21,619 bases of DNA from Carex sylvatica (Eukaryota > Streptophyta > Magnoliopsida > Poales > Cyperaceae). The stretch is taken from NCBI GenBank assembly GCA_964058845.1, contig CAXKVR010000708.1, positions 1 to 21,619 on the forward strand, in the 5' to 3' direction. The translations under genes were made by a program, and so were the position numbers. How positions within the stretch are numbered: the first letter of the stretch is position 1; each line of letters begins with the position of its first letter. The notes under the pieces are model-generated. The model worked only from the letters and a program-made list of their open reading frames with translations. It was not told where the DNA came from and made no database searches. Of the stretch, positions 8,319 to 17,745 are shown piece by piece.

Positions 8319-9341
8319 TTAAAGGAAAATAATAAGAATAATTACATTTCGACCTGTAGGTATAGAGGCATCATTAAAGCAAATGTCATTACGTATTTTC
8401 CAAACCGTCCAAGTTAATGCACTAAACACAGTAAGGAAAGCTTGTTGTTGTGTGTGTGACAAAGAATACGCAAAAGTCATGATATCCTGAATAGAATCCC
8501 AATTGCTAAATTCATCTTGGCATTGACCTAACAAAAACCAAATTTTCCTAACCCATGAGCATTGAATAAAGAGATGGTTGACCGTTTCATGTTCTTGGCA
8601 AAAATGACATTGTGTTGGACCCTGCCATCCCATTTTGACTAATTGAGATTTGGTGAGAATTTTCTGTTTTTGAACTAACCACATAAAGACTTTGATTTTA
8701 TGGGGTATTGGTAGTTTCCACCAAAGCATAGGTTGTATGGGACTAGTACCTCTAAAATATAAAAACTTATACAAAGATTTGACATTAAAAAGTCCCGAAG
8801 ATGACCATCTCCATCTCATTGGAGGGTGATTGTCATCAATTACTAAAGTACAAAGGATATTTTGTAACTCTTCCCAATCTTTCAAGTCCATCCCAACTAG
8901 TTGCCTGTTGTATCTTAAATTGTCCCCTTGCTCTACCAAGACTTCATGAAGTGTGATATTAGGAAGAGTACATTTATTGTATAAGTGTGGAAACAAGGTA
9001 GCAAGGCTGCATTCTCCATACCATATGTCATTCCAAAAAGACACAATTGTAGGGCAATTATGAGAGAAAGAAATATTGTTTTGAACTAGAGGAGCAATAT
9101 CTAACATAGCTTTCCAAAAGAAAGATTGTGGCAGGGATTCTATGTCATATTTATATGTGATTAAGATTTTCCAAAGACTGTAATATGTAGGGTCTTTGAA
9201 TTTACAGACCCATTTTACCAATAATGCAATATTCATCAGATATAAGTCTAAAATTCTCATCCCACCATTCTGTTTGGTTAGGCACACACTAGGCCAATTT
9301 AACAAAGAATTTTTTTGGCAGTGGTGCCATATCCCTGCCAT
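8319..9341 (-). pseudogene. LINE ORF2 C-terminal region with zf-RVT domain
   Basis: This is the longest open stretch in the window (340 codons). It begins in the family-typical NWPSVCLTKQNGGMRILDL and NIALLVKW and continues to the zf-RVT zinc-binding domain with CHFCQEHETVNHLFIQCSW (about residues 260-280). The Cys and His ligands are kept. The domain is thought to help nucleic-acid binding. The frame runs to a stop at 8319. It is separated from the reverse transcriptase by broken sequence, so it is a fragment although open. Confidence 0.9.
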
Positions 9342-9349
9342 AGGAATTT

Positions 9350-10560
9350 ACGTCTATATCTATATAATTTGTTGAGTATCCCTTTTGGTATTTTATAAAT
9401 AAATAAAGCATACAAAGGTATCGATGTGAGTACAACATTAACTAGTGTCAACCTACCATCAATGGATAAAAGTCTCCCTTTCTAACTTTGTAATTTTTTA
9501 TCTACTTTGTGTAATAAGAACTGCCAATCCTTAAGCAACAGCTGAGAATTATGTAAAGGAACCCCTAAATATTTAAAAGGAAATTGAGCAATACTACAAT
9601 GGAATAAGTTAGCTAGTTCCTGTGCTAACGTTGTGTCAATGTTGAGTGCATACAATTCAGTTTTGTGTTCATTAATTCTAATTCCTGATAGTGCCTCAAA
9701 CGCTCTAAGTGTCCACCATTCTCTTTCAACATTTTGATGTGTGGCTTGAAGGAATAAAATGGTGTCATCAGCATAATGACAATTAGTTATAGCTGATTGA
9801 TGTGCAAAACAAGGAGGACCAAGACCTAATAATAGCTGATTGTGGTTACCAATGTTAAACAAACGACTTAAAGTGTCGGTTGCAAGAATATATAAAAAAA
9901 ATGAGAGAGGGAGTCTCCTTGACGAACCCCTTTCTTGCATGAAAAGTAATTGGTTAAAGAACCATTGACATTGACACACGATTGTGAGCTGTAAAGCCAG
10001 TTTCTAAGCCATTGAATCCATCTATTACCAAAGGATCTCCCTTACATTACCTCAAGCAAGTACTCCCAATGAATCTTGTTGTATGCCTTCTCGAAATTGA
10101 TTTTTATCACTACCCCTTGTTGATCTTTTTGAGTGGCATAATGGATTACTTCTTGACTAAGTACGACATTATCTAGGATATACCGTCCTTTGAGGAAGGC
10201 TGATTGACTAGGGTCTATGAGTCCTTGCATAATTGGTTCAACCCTAAATGTAAGCAATTTAGAAAGAATTTTGAAACTACAATTGACCAAACTAATTGGT
10301 CGATATTGTTTAAGATGTGAAGCGTTAGTGTCATTTGGTAAAAGACAAATAACTGACTTGTTCAAATACCTTAAATCTAGAGTATTATCAAAGAATTTGT
10401 GACACATGAGAAGAAGTTCAGATTTAACTAAATCTCAGAAATGTTGGTAAAAAAGAAATGAAAACCCATCAGGTCCTGGAGCCCCTGTGGGATCTGATTG
10501 GAAAACAGCTTTATGTAATTCCTCTTCAGAAAAAAGAATTTCAAAAAGCTGTCGATCCAG
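9350..10560 (-). pseudogene. LINE ORF2 reverse transcriptase domain
   Basis: The recognisable order is the N-terminal fingers (ICLLPND, YRPISLVNCSFKILSK, 10407-10042), motif A as INFEKAYNKIHWEYL, motif B as KKGVRQGDSLS (about 9950-9900, a different frame), and motif C as HYADDTILF (within 9979-9482). The connection region KGRLLSIDGRLTLVN (around 9475-9430) follows a TAG where Trp is expected. Motif A normally reads D-F-E-K-A-Y-D. Both Asp, including the catalytic one, are Asn here, so polymerase activity would be lost even without the frameshifts. Motif C is intact. Confidence 0.93.
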
Positions 10561-10569
10561 TTCAGTCAA

Positions 10570-11072
10570 TTAAAGGTCTTCAGACCAAAATTCTACTCCT
10601 AATACAGAAAATTTAAATCCAGGTTCCCCTAAAAGATTTTTATATAAAAGATATGCTTCTCGTTGTATATCAGAGAGTTGGGTCACAGTGATAGAGTCAG
10701 TATCAAGACTATGTATAATATTCTTTTTTCTACGGTGTGCAGCCACAATGTGAAAAAAATTTGTATTTCGGTCTCCCTCCTTCAACCACTTTTGTTTTGA
10801 TCTAATTTTCCAAGCTACTTCCTCATCTAGATATATATCATCTAAGACAGTTTTATAATGTTGCCATTGAACTAACTCCTGAGGTGTAAGTTCTCTTTTT
10901 TCCTTAAATTTTCCAATGTGACAAGGATGGCATTGACTTGTTGTTTTAATCTTTTTCTCTCCCCATAATAATTTTTGGCCCATCCTAACATTTTCTTTCT
11001 CATCATTTTTATTTTCTTATGCCAGTGATAGCCAAAGTTATCATGAGGGGAGATAGGGCTGCCAACCACCAT
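10570..11072 (-). pseudogene. LINE ORF2 linker between endonuclease and reverse transcriptase
   Basis: Two overlapping frames (11072-10872 and 10983-10570) together give the usual linker of plant LINE ORF2: HWHKKIKMMRKKMLGWAKNY, then EEVAWKIRSKQKWLKEGDRN, then TNFFHIVAAHRRKKN. The 'KW.KEGDRNT.FFH' block is highly typical of plant LINEs. The frame change between the two parts shows an indel around 10900-10980. Confidence 0.88.
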
Positions 11073-11112
11073 TGGTATACAAGTCTAACAAATTCTTCAT
11101 TGTTGACCCATT

Positions 11113-11530
11113 CGGGTTCAAATCTGAAAACAGGAGGAGAACTTATACCATATTGGATTTGTAAAAGGAGGGGACAATGGTCAGACCCATATGAACTTAA
11201 GTTTTGAAGGGTGCAAGGAGAGTATAAGTCTGACCAGTCTTGAGTAAAGAATACTCTATCTAATAATGCAGATTGTCGACCATTTGATCAAGTATACTTT
11301 TTCCTAGGCAATTTTGATTCTATGAGATGCTGATCTTGTATAAAATCATTAAACTGTCTACTAATTCTAATATCAAAACTAGAACTTGTCCTTTCATGTC
11401 TATATCTTATAGCATTGAAGTCCCCTACTATGAGCAGAGGTTGTCCTATTAATCCTACATTGCTTAAGTTCCTCCCAAAAAGGAGACTTAAGTGTCCTAT
11501 CTACAGGTGATATGAAATCATCATGATTTT
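11113..11530 (-). pseudogene. LINE ORF2 endonuclease domain (C-terminal half)
   Basis: This is the remnant of the exonuclease-endonuclease-phosphatase domain that nicks target DNA. Readable parts are PFWEEL, then after a frameshift LLIVGDFNAI (the GDFN motif, near 11417), SNGRQSALLDRVF and GSDHCPLLL (the catalytic SDH motif, near 11180), followed by FRFEPEWVNNEEF. The codon before SNGR, normally Trp in this family (F/Y-T-W-S-N), is TGA at 11290-11288. This is a G-to-A type change. The N-terminal half of the domain is absent. Confidence 0.85.
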
Positions 11531-11673
11531 CCAGTGCCTAGCAAATCCACTGTTAGCTCTAAAACCAAAGTGGCCATAACAAGCATATAAAGAATTGTAA
11601 TATGAAGAGAAAGATGTCGGTGTGTGTTTAGAGATGGAATCAAATCAATGCGATACAACTTGATAGTATGCAA
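11531..11673. other. Left flank of the hAT insertion
   Basis: Pre-insertion host or older repeat DNA. On the minus strand an open frame runs from here towards the hAT target site, and the DNA at 20080-20140 would continue it across the empty site. No family is recognised, so it is left unassigned. Confidence 0.35.
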
Positions 11674-11949
11674 TAGGGTTGCTAATTGGACAGGGTTGTC
11701 CGTGGACAAACTGAACTGAACAATTGCTGAACAAAGTTTGGACGAGGTATAATACGAACGGGCTCAATGTTCAGTTCAGGTTCAATATAAATTTTATCAT
11801 TGGATCAAATCTGAACAAAATCTGAACAAAGTTTGGTTATGTTCAATTAACGGCCCATTTGAGAAGCCCATATGGACAGTTTCAAGCGACCCGATTGAGT
11901 TGGTTTTGAACAGATCGAATTAGCAGCCAAATCCTCACGATATCACCTC

Positions 11950-12152
11950 TAATGGAGTTCGATCTCTCTCTCTTTTTCCCTTTGCTTCTCCGTCGTCGCC
12001 TCTCTGCTCAGTCTCTAACCTAGTCGCTATAGCCTCTCTACTCAGCCTCGCGATATTGCCTCTAACCTAGTAATGTTGCCTCTCCGCCGTCATCTGCTCA
12101 GCCTCCCTCCTCCTCCTCTTTTGCTGGTCCATTGCCTATCTCCTCTCTCCAG
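11950..12152 (+). promoter_or_regulatory. CT-rich leader exon of the hAT transposase gene
   Basis: CT-rich sequence built of loose tandem units starting GCCTCT (about 11998, 12032, 12058, 12079) with recurring CTCAG and CTAACCTAG. It ends at CTCTCCAG|GTAATT, a good splice donor at 12153. Its position between the hAT terminus and the transposase suggests that it is the promoter-proximal non-coding first exon. The transcription start cannot be fixed from sequence. Confidence 0.5.
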
Positions 12153-12972
12153 GTAATTTTCTTCTTCCTCATATCAAGCAGTATCAGATCATATGGGTAC
12201 CATTGTTGGGTACCAACCTGAATTTCCTGTGTCAGAAGCCTACAAACTGACTGTGATCAGATTTAATATGAAGTCCACCATATCAGCATATGAAGCAATT
12301 TGAAAGCTAATCTAATTTAGTCAGCATTTGTTGGGTACCAACCTAATTTTTTTGTTTTGCTGAGATGGATATGCATCAAATTTTGGTACTAATCTAAAAT
12401 ATCATTAAGTAGCTAGCTGCTATTTCAAGGTACTGTGCTATGCTATGTTCTACTATCCCTTTACCAGTCGGTACCAGTTCTAGCTGGTGTACTAGTATAC
12501 TGATAGCAATATCAGGGATATATTCTATAAATTATGCAAATTATGAGGGCTGTCTTGCAAATTTTGACAACTTCAAACTAGAATAAATGAAACCATGATT
12601 TATATAATAATTTTCAACCAAAAAAGAACAGTTTAAGCCATTCTAACTCTGAATATGCAAATTTAATCCTTCTGAATTTTAAGTAGCAAGTAGCAACCAA
12701 ACATACTCTAAATGAACCTGAAATGTAGAGGATGAAAATTTGATTAGATACTTTTCATCTAAAATGATATGTACTTAGCTTCAAATTATATTGAAGATAT
12801 TTGACTTCTAATATTTGTCTCATTGAATTTTGCTCACTATGAATTGCATTGTTCAATTACACGTCTCTTTGTCTTTCAAAAAGGTGGCAAAAACCACTGC
12901 CTCAGAATCCACTTCTGTACAGTGGTCACAGTATTAAATGGTCCTTCACAATAAAATATAAACTGAATTGAA

Positions 12973-13470
12973 TTTGGAGAAGTGACAGTAATTGCATCAT
13001 CAGCTGCTTGGGTACAGACAACAAATCGAGTGTCTTGTAAGTAACTTCCTCTTAGTTAGTTAATTTTGCTATAATCTGAAATTGTGTGATTTGGTGAGAT
13101 AATATTTTCAAAGTTGTCAATTTTGCTAGAATCTGAAATTATAGCAAGACCAATTAGCACAATCAGAAATTTTGGGGTTTAGGAGCTATTAAAAACTAAA
13201 CTCAGTGGCTATATTTACAAGTCTAGTTAAGTTTTAACACATATTTTTTAGGGTTTGGATTAGAGCTTTTATACATGAAAATCACATAAACTACACTATG
13301 AACTTCAAGAAAATATTTCTCTATTGTGCTGTCAGTCTTTGGCTTATGAAATTATGCAGAAAGGTCCATGCTATCTTTTTTATTGCCTTTTAGTGAATGT
13401 GGACATGACAGTGGGCCTTTTTGTGCATAAAACATAGCTAAAAATCATAGAACTTACTTGTAGCTCGTAA
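12973..13470 (+). repeat. Internal direct repeat of the hAT, copy 1
   Basis: About 500 bp that recurs 1,080 bp downstream with few differences. It starts TTTGGAGAAGTGACAGTAAT and ends in CATAGCTAAAAATCATAGAA. It contains an exon-like 5' part with a donor GTAAGT at 13037, but this copy has lost part of the exon (a short deletion at GGGTACAGACAAC). Confidence 0.88.
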
Positions 13471-14052
13471 ATCCAAGGATTTTATAGCATAATTACAATA
13501 GTAAGCCCTCATTTCATACCTTTTTTCACTCTGGTCCATTGATCATTTACTAAGGATTCTGAAACCTACCATAAGGCCTCAATCTCAAAATCCAAGGAAT
13601 CATAGTAGGTGTAATTATAACTATAAAATTGTGTTATTACTTTGTAGTTGAATAGATTAATTCATTGTAAAGTTGTCTAGTAAAGAAGAATATATTTTGT
13701 AGTTTAATATAATCTTCTGCTTAGAAATTTTTATGCAATTATGCAATTCCTGACATCTTCCTTGCTCAACCATTGAACTCCTGCTAATAAAAAGATAACA
13801 TTTTACCTAGCTATTTTTCAGTTTCTTTCTTTTCTTTTGCTCCACTTCTCCATATTGTTTTGTACCAGTGTCTTGGAAAATTGAGTAATTGACCCATTGT
13901 ATCATACTGGTGCATATACTAAAAATGAAACTGTTGCTGGTACAGGGCCGGTCAACTGGTATAATCTTAGAATTTGTAAGTTGTTTTCAAATCTTTGATT
14001 ATATATGATATTATGTCTGAATCACAGATTGTCAGGCCTCATAGTGGATGTA

Positions 14053-14562
14053 TTTGGAGAAGTGGCAGTAATTGCATCATCAGTTGCTTGGGTTGAGAAG
14101 TACAAACAACAAATCGAGTCTCTTGTAAGTAACTTCCTCTTAGTTAATTTTGCTATAATATGAAATTGTGTGATTTCGGCCTATAACGTTGTGTGATTTG
14201 GTGAGATAATATTTTCAAAGTTGTCAATTTTGCTAGAATCTAAAATTATAGCAAGACCAATTAGCACAATCAGAAATTTTGGGGCGGAGCTATTAAAAAC
14301 TAAACTCAGTGGCTATATTTACAAGTCTAGTTAAGCTTTAACACATGTTTTTTAGGGTTTGGATTATACATGAAAATCACAGAAACTATACTATGAACTT
14401 CAAGAAAATATTTCTCTACTGTGTTGTCAGTCTTTGGCTTATGGAATTATGGAAAAAGGTCCATGCTACCTTTTTATTGCCTTTTAGTGAATGTGGACAT
14501 GCCAGTGGACCTTTTGGTGCATAAACATAGCTGAAAATCATAGAACTTGCTACTCAGCTCAT
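14053..14562 (+). repeat. Internal direct repeat of the hAT, copy 2
   Basis: Second copy of the segment at 12973-13470. It starts TTTGGAGAAGTGGCAGTAAT and ends in CATAGCTGAAAATCATAGAA. A further stretch shared by both, GTTATTACTTTGTAGTTGA (about 13630 and 14571), shows that the duplication originally reached farther and copy 2 lost about 160 bp. Its 5' part reads as a possible 89-bp exon (14036-14124) between a CAG acceptor and a GTAAGT donor. In one frame it encodes VFGEVAVIASSVAWVEKYKQ. No protein family is recognised. Confidence 0.88.
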
Positions 14563-14752
14563 AGCCTTTTAGTTATTACTTTGTAGTTGACAGTATATTG
14601 TGTTGTTATAAATTATAATTCTTTTATTTTGGTTTTTACTTGTGTTGCAGGGTTGGAGACTTGTTTTCTCTCATTTCTCAACACTTTAGGATTCAACAAT
14701 CTTTCCTGCTTTGTCACTGAACCAAAGGCCAGCTCCAGTTGTAGATTTTATA

Positions 14753-16871
14753 ATGTCAGAATCCTAGACGCACGAAAATCACGAAAATCCCAGACGAATC
14801 GAGCGTAGCAAAACAAAGTCGAAAAAGATCACGAGCATGGAATTATTTCCGTGCTATAGGTTCCAAAGCAGTGTGCAAATATTGTTCCATGGAGTTCGTT
14901 TCGGTTAAGACTTCTGGAACAACACACTTGCTTTGACATATCCCTGTTTGCCCAAATATTAGTGAAGTAGAAAAAGACAGGTTTGTATTGGGCAAAGAGT
15001 CTGATTTGTTTGGTGCTCCCAATTATAAGTTTGATCCCATATTGACTCGTAATTTGGTGACTATGCTCTTTATAGATGCAGAAATACCATTTAATGTGAT
15101 TGAAAGTCAGTTTTGGAAACCGGCAATGAGGTCTTTGAGACCTGAATATAGAGCCATTGGGCGGCAAATGCTTATAAATGATTGTGTGGAATTGTTTAGA
15201 ACTGGAATGGGAGTAACAATGATGGAGTTTGAAGGATTAAATTCACGTGTCTCTTTCACAAGTGATATATGGACCTCGAGCGTGAGTTTAGGTTATTTGT
15301 GCCTAACAGCACATTTCATAGATAAGGACTTCAATTTTCAAAAGAAGATCATCTCATTTAAGCCAATTCATTATCCACACACGGGAGTAAATGTCGCAGG
15401 TTTAGTTAGGAATATTTTGCTGGAGTGGAAGTTGGAGGGTAAGATGTTCGCGGTTACTTTAGACAATTCCACGGTGAATGATTTGGCGGTTGGACTTATA
15501 GTGAAGGCAATTTTCAGACAAGTCTATTTTTAAAGGAAAATACATGCATACGAGATGTGGTGCACACATCTTGAATATAATGGTACAAGATGGTATGAAG
15601 ATTATCCAGCCGTGTTTGCTTACAATTAGAGATTTAATATGGAATATTTCATCGAGTGGCGCCAAACTTCAATTGTTCAATGACATCCTAAAAGATCTTA
15701 ATTTGCCACCCAATAGGGGTATGATTTTAGATTGTCCAACTAGGTGGAATTCCACTTTCGAGATGGTTAATGAAGCTATAAAATACAAGAGGCTTTGGTA
15801 AGGTTTGGTGATGATGTTAAAATGGCGGTTCCTAGTTTGGAAGATTGGAAGCAGGCCAAAGAGATGGCAAAGTTCTTGGCGGTATTCGTAGATGCTACGA
15901 AAACTTTCTCAATTGTGAGGCAACTAGGTTCAAATTGTTATATGAAAGAGGTGTGGTCCATTCGGAGTGCATTATTGGAGGAAGATACGAGTTCCAACCC
16001 AATTATGCAAAAATTATCGAATGAGATGCAACAGAAGTTTGATAAATATTGGAAAACTCTGAATTTGATCCTCATATTGGCATGTGTTTTTGATCCTCGG
16101 AGAAAGATGGTTTGTGTATAATTTTATTTCGAAGATTCATATGGAGAAGGGACCATTTTGTATGATGAAAAGATAAGAGATGTGAAAACTTGGCTTAGAA
16201 AATTCTATGACGAGTATGAGAGGGCAACTTCCAATACGGTTCGGCCGACAACTAGTCAATCTCCAGAAGTGGAAAGTGGGATACTCGTCAAAAAGAAGTT
16301 CGAGATGAGATTCTCTAAATTTCAAGTTCATAACCGTAATCTACCACAAAGGAAATGCGAGTTGGATAGTTATCTTGAGGAATCCTTGGTGGTGTCCGAG
16401 GATGAAGAATTTGATGTTTTGGGGTGGTGGAAAAGAAACTCAGATTTGTTTCTGACTTTAGCCAAAATGGCAAGGAATTTTTTGGCTGTTCCGATTTTGA
16501 CCGTTGCTTCGGAGTCGGCATTTAGTGCAGTGGGTCGATTAACATATCACTTGCGCAGCTCGATGATCGCTGAAACCATTGAGGCCCTCGTCTGCACAAA
16601 AGACTGGTTTGGTTCCGTTGCCGATTTTGATTTGGACAAATTTCGTCCGTTCATGTGGTCTGTTGGTAAGCAACAAATCTTTATTTTTATATATTTATTT
16701 TTATTAGAGTCTGTTGGTAAGTTTTGTAGGAATTTTTTTTCCCAACATTTGTACTCCAAAATACTTAATCAGTATTTTGAGATATCAAAATGCTTGATAA
16801 AGTTTAATTTTATTTATACATGTCTGTTGGTAAGTTTGATAAGTAGGCTACTAATAATTGCATGTTACTAA
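14753..16871 (+). pseudogene. hAT transposase, RICESLEEPER-like (BED zinc finger + hATC), broken
   Basis: The pieces line up with one hAT transposase. It starts MSES then TAG (14765; Gln expected). After a frameshift near 14810 comes the BED zinc finger (RSRAWNYFRAIGS, CKYC, TSGTTHL), where the next codon is TGA at 14934-14936 instead of Arg. The catalytic core carries TSDIWTS (first Asp, about 15264) and TLDNSTVND (second Asp, about 15462). A one-base shift in a T-run (about 15525-15533) precedes RCGAHILNIMVQDG and CPTRWNSTFEM. Another shift lies at about 15795 and a TAA at 16119-16121. The C-terminal dimerisation domain WWKRNSDLF...VASESAFSAVGRL keeps the catalytic Glu (about 16512) and ends near 16620. 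All three acidic catalytic residues survive, but at least six lesions stop any full protein. Confidence 0.93.
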
Positions 16872-16899
16872 GATTTTGCTTAATAATTGTAGGCTACTA
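16659..16899 (+). repeat. Threefold TCTGTTGGTAAG motif after the transposase
   Basis: The 12-mer TCTGTTGGTAAG occurs at 16659-16670, 16710-16721 and 16823-16834, and GTAGGCTACTA occurs at 16843-16853 and 16889-16899. The first marks the point where the transposase reading loses family resemblance, so GTAAG there may be a splice donor. Confidence 0.6.
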
Positions 16900-17745
16900 A
16901 GATTTTACACATGATCAAGCTTATGACATCAATGTTTGATGGATAAGTATGTCAAGTAAGAATCTGAACTGTGATATGTCTATTATTATTTTGATTGCTT
17001 GCATGTCTATTATTTTTTTCTTTTAAAACTTCTATGGAGTTTAATTATCATGTTACTGCTGAGTAATGTAATTTTTCAGCGTATGTAAGGGCTGCAAGTG
17101 ATGAACTCAGATTTTGTTGAAAGAGATGGATTTGTTTATCTAGGATAATTTGTCTAATGTTTGAGATTGAATTTTAATTATTGTTAAACAATTTGCAAAT
17201 TGAATTTTGTTTGAAATTGCAATTGGATTTTGTTTGCAATTGGATTTTAAACTCTTGTTGTTGATAGAATTGGAGTTCAGATTTGTTGAAAAAAATTCAT
17301 GTACTTCGTAGAAATTTTCTATTATGTTGTATGTTAGATCTATCTAATTTCAAACTCTTATTATATATTATGATGTATGTTAGATCTGTCTAATTTTCAT
17401 TTTAAACAATATTCGGATTTGTTGACAGAATCGAATTTGCCTAATTTTCATTATATATTATGTTGTATGTTAGAAAAATCTGAACTGGGCCCGCTTGTGT
17501 TTATGATTTGGTATTTTATATTAGTTGATAATGTGTTTATGATTTTGTTCATAAATTGTCCAAAGTTAGGTCCGATTGATTGTCCATGGTTCAGCCCAGT
17601 TCAACTCAGTTGAACTGGGCTTGTTCTAAACAAGACTCAGTTCAAACAGGGCTAAGTTTTGAATAACATTGAACGGGCGGGCTGAACATGAGCTTGAAGA
17701 ACTTTGTTTTGGGCCGATCCTGAACAAGGCCTACTCCATTCAATT
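16900..17745. other. hAT 3' non-coding and right subterminal region
   Basis: AT-rich with repeated ATTATG(T/A)TGTATGTTAGA at about 17321, 17368 and 17458. From about 17480 it becomes rich in GTTCA/TGAAC motifs like the left subterminal region (11700-11850). It contains a perfect palindrome with 12-bp arms, GCCCAGTTCAAC at 17594-17605 and GTTGAACTGGGC at 17609-17620, around a 3-base centre. The short open frame at 17377-17613 has no support as a gene. Confidence 0.6.

Larger units (their letters stand above)
8319..11530 (-). mobile_element. Degraded L1-type LINE retrotransposon, 5'-truncated
   Basis: On the minus strand the order is endonuclease C-terminal half (about 11530-11110), linker (11072-10570), reverse transcriptase (10560-9350), then C-terminal region with zf-RVT zinc-binding domain (9341-8319). 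This is the ORF2 order of plant L1-like LINEs. The frame is broken many times by stops and small indels, so it cannot make a working protein. The 5' part (ORF1 and the endonuclease N-terminus) is missing, as expected from 5' truncation. No poly(A) tail or target duplication was found at the 3' end near 8300, so the boundaries are approximate. The large hAT element begins 140 bp beyond its 5' limit. Confidence 0.92.
12153..14650 (+). other. Long intron or spacer inside the hAT, with a duplicated segment
   Basis: AT-rich and non-coding apart from an exon-like module present twice (see the repeat entries). It ends with a T-rich tract and TGTGTTGCAG, a good acceptor at 14650. Several GGTACC/ACCAG-rich short repeats occur at about 12195-12215, 12320-12345 and 12465-12500. 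Confidence 0.45.

Noticed and set aside
14829..15167. Minus-strand 112-codon frame over the hAT transposase
   Set aside because: Shadow of the transposase, whose BED finger and catalytic motifs read on the plus strand.
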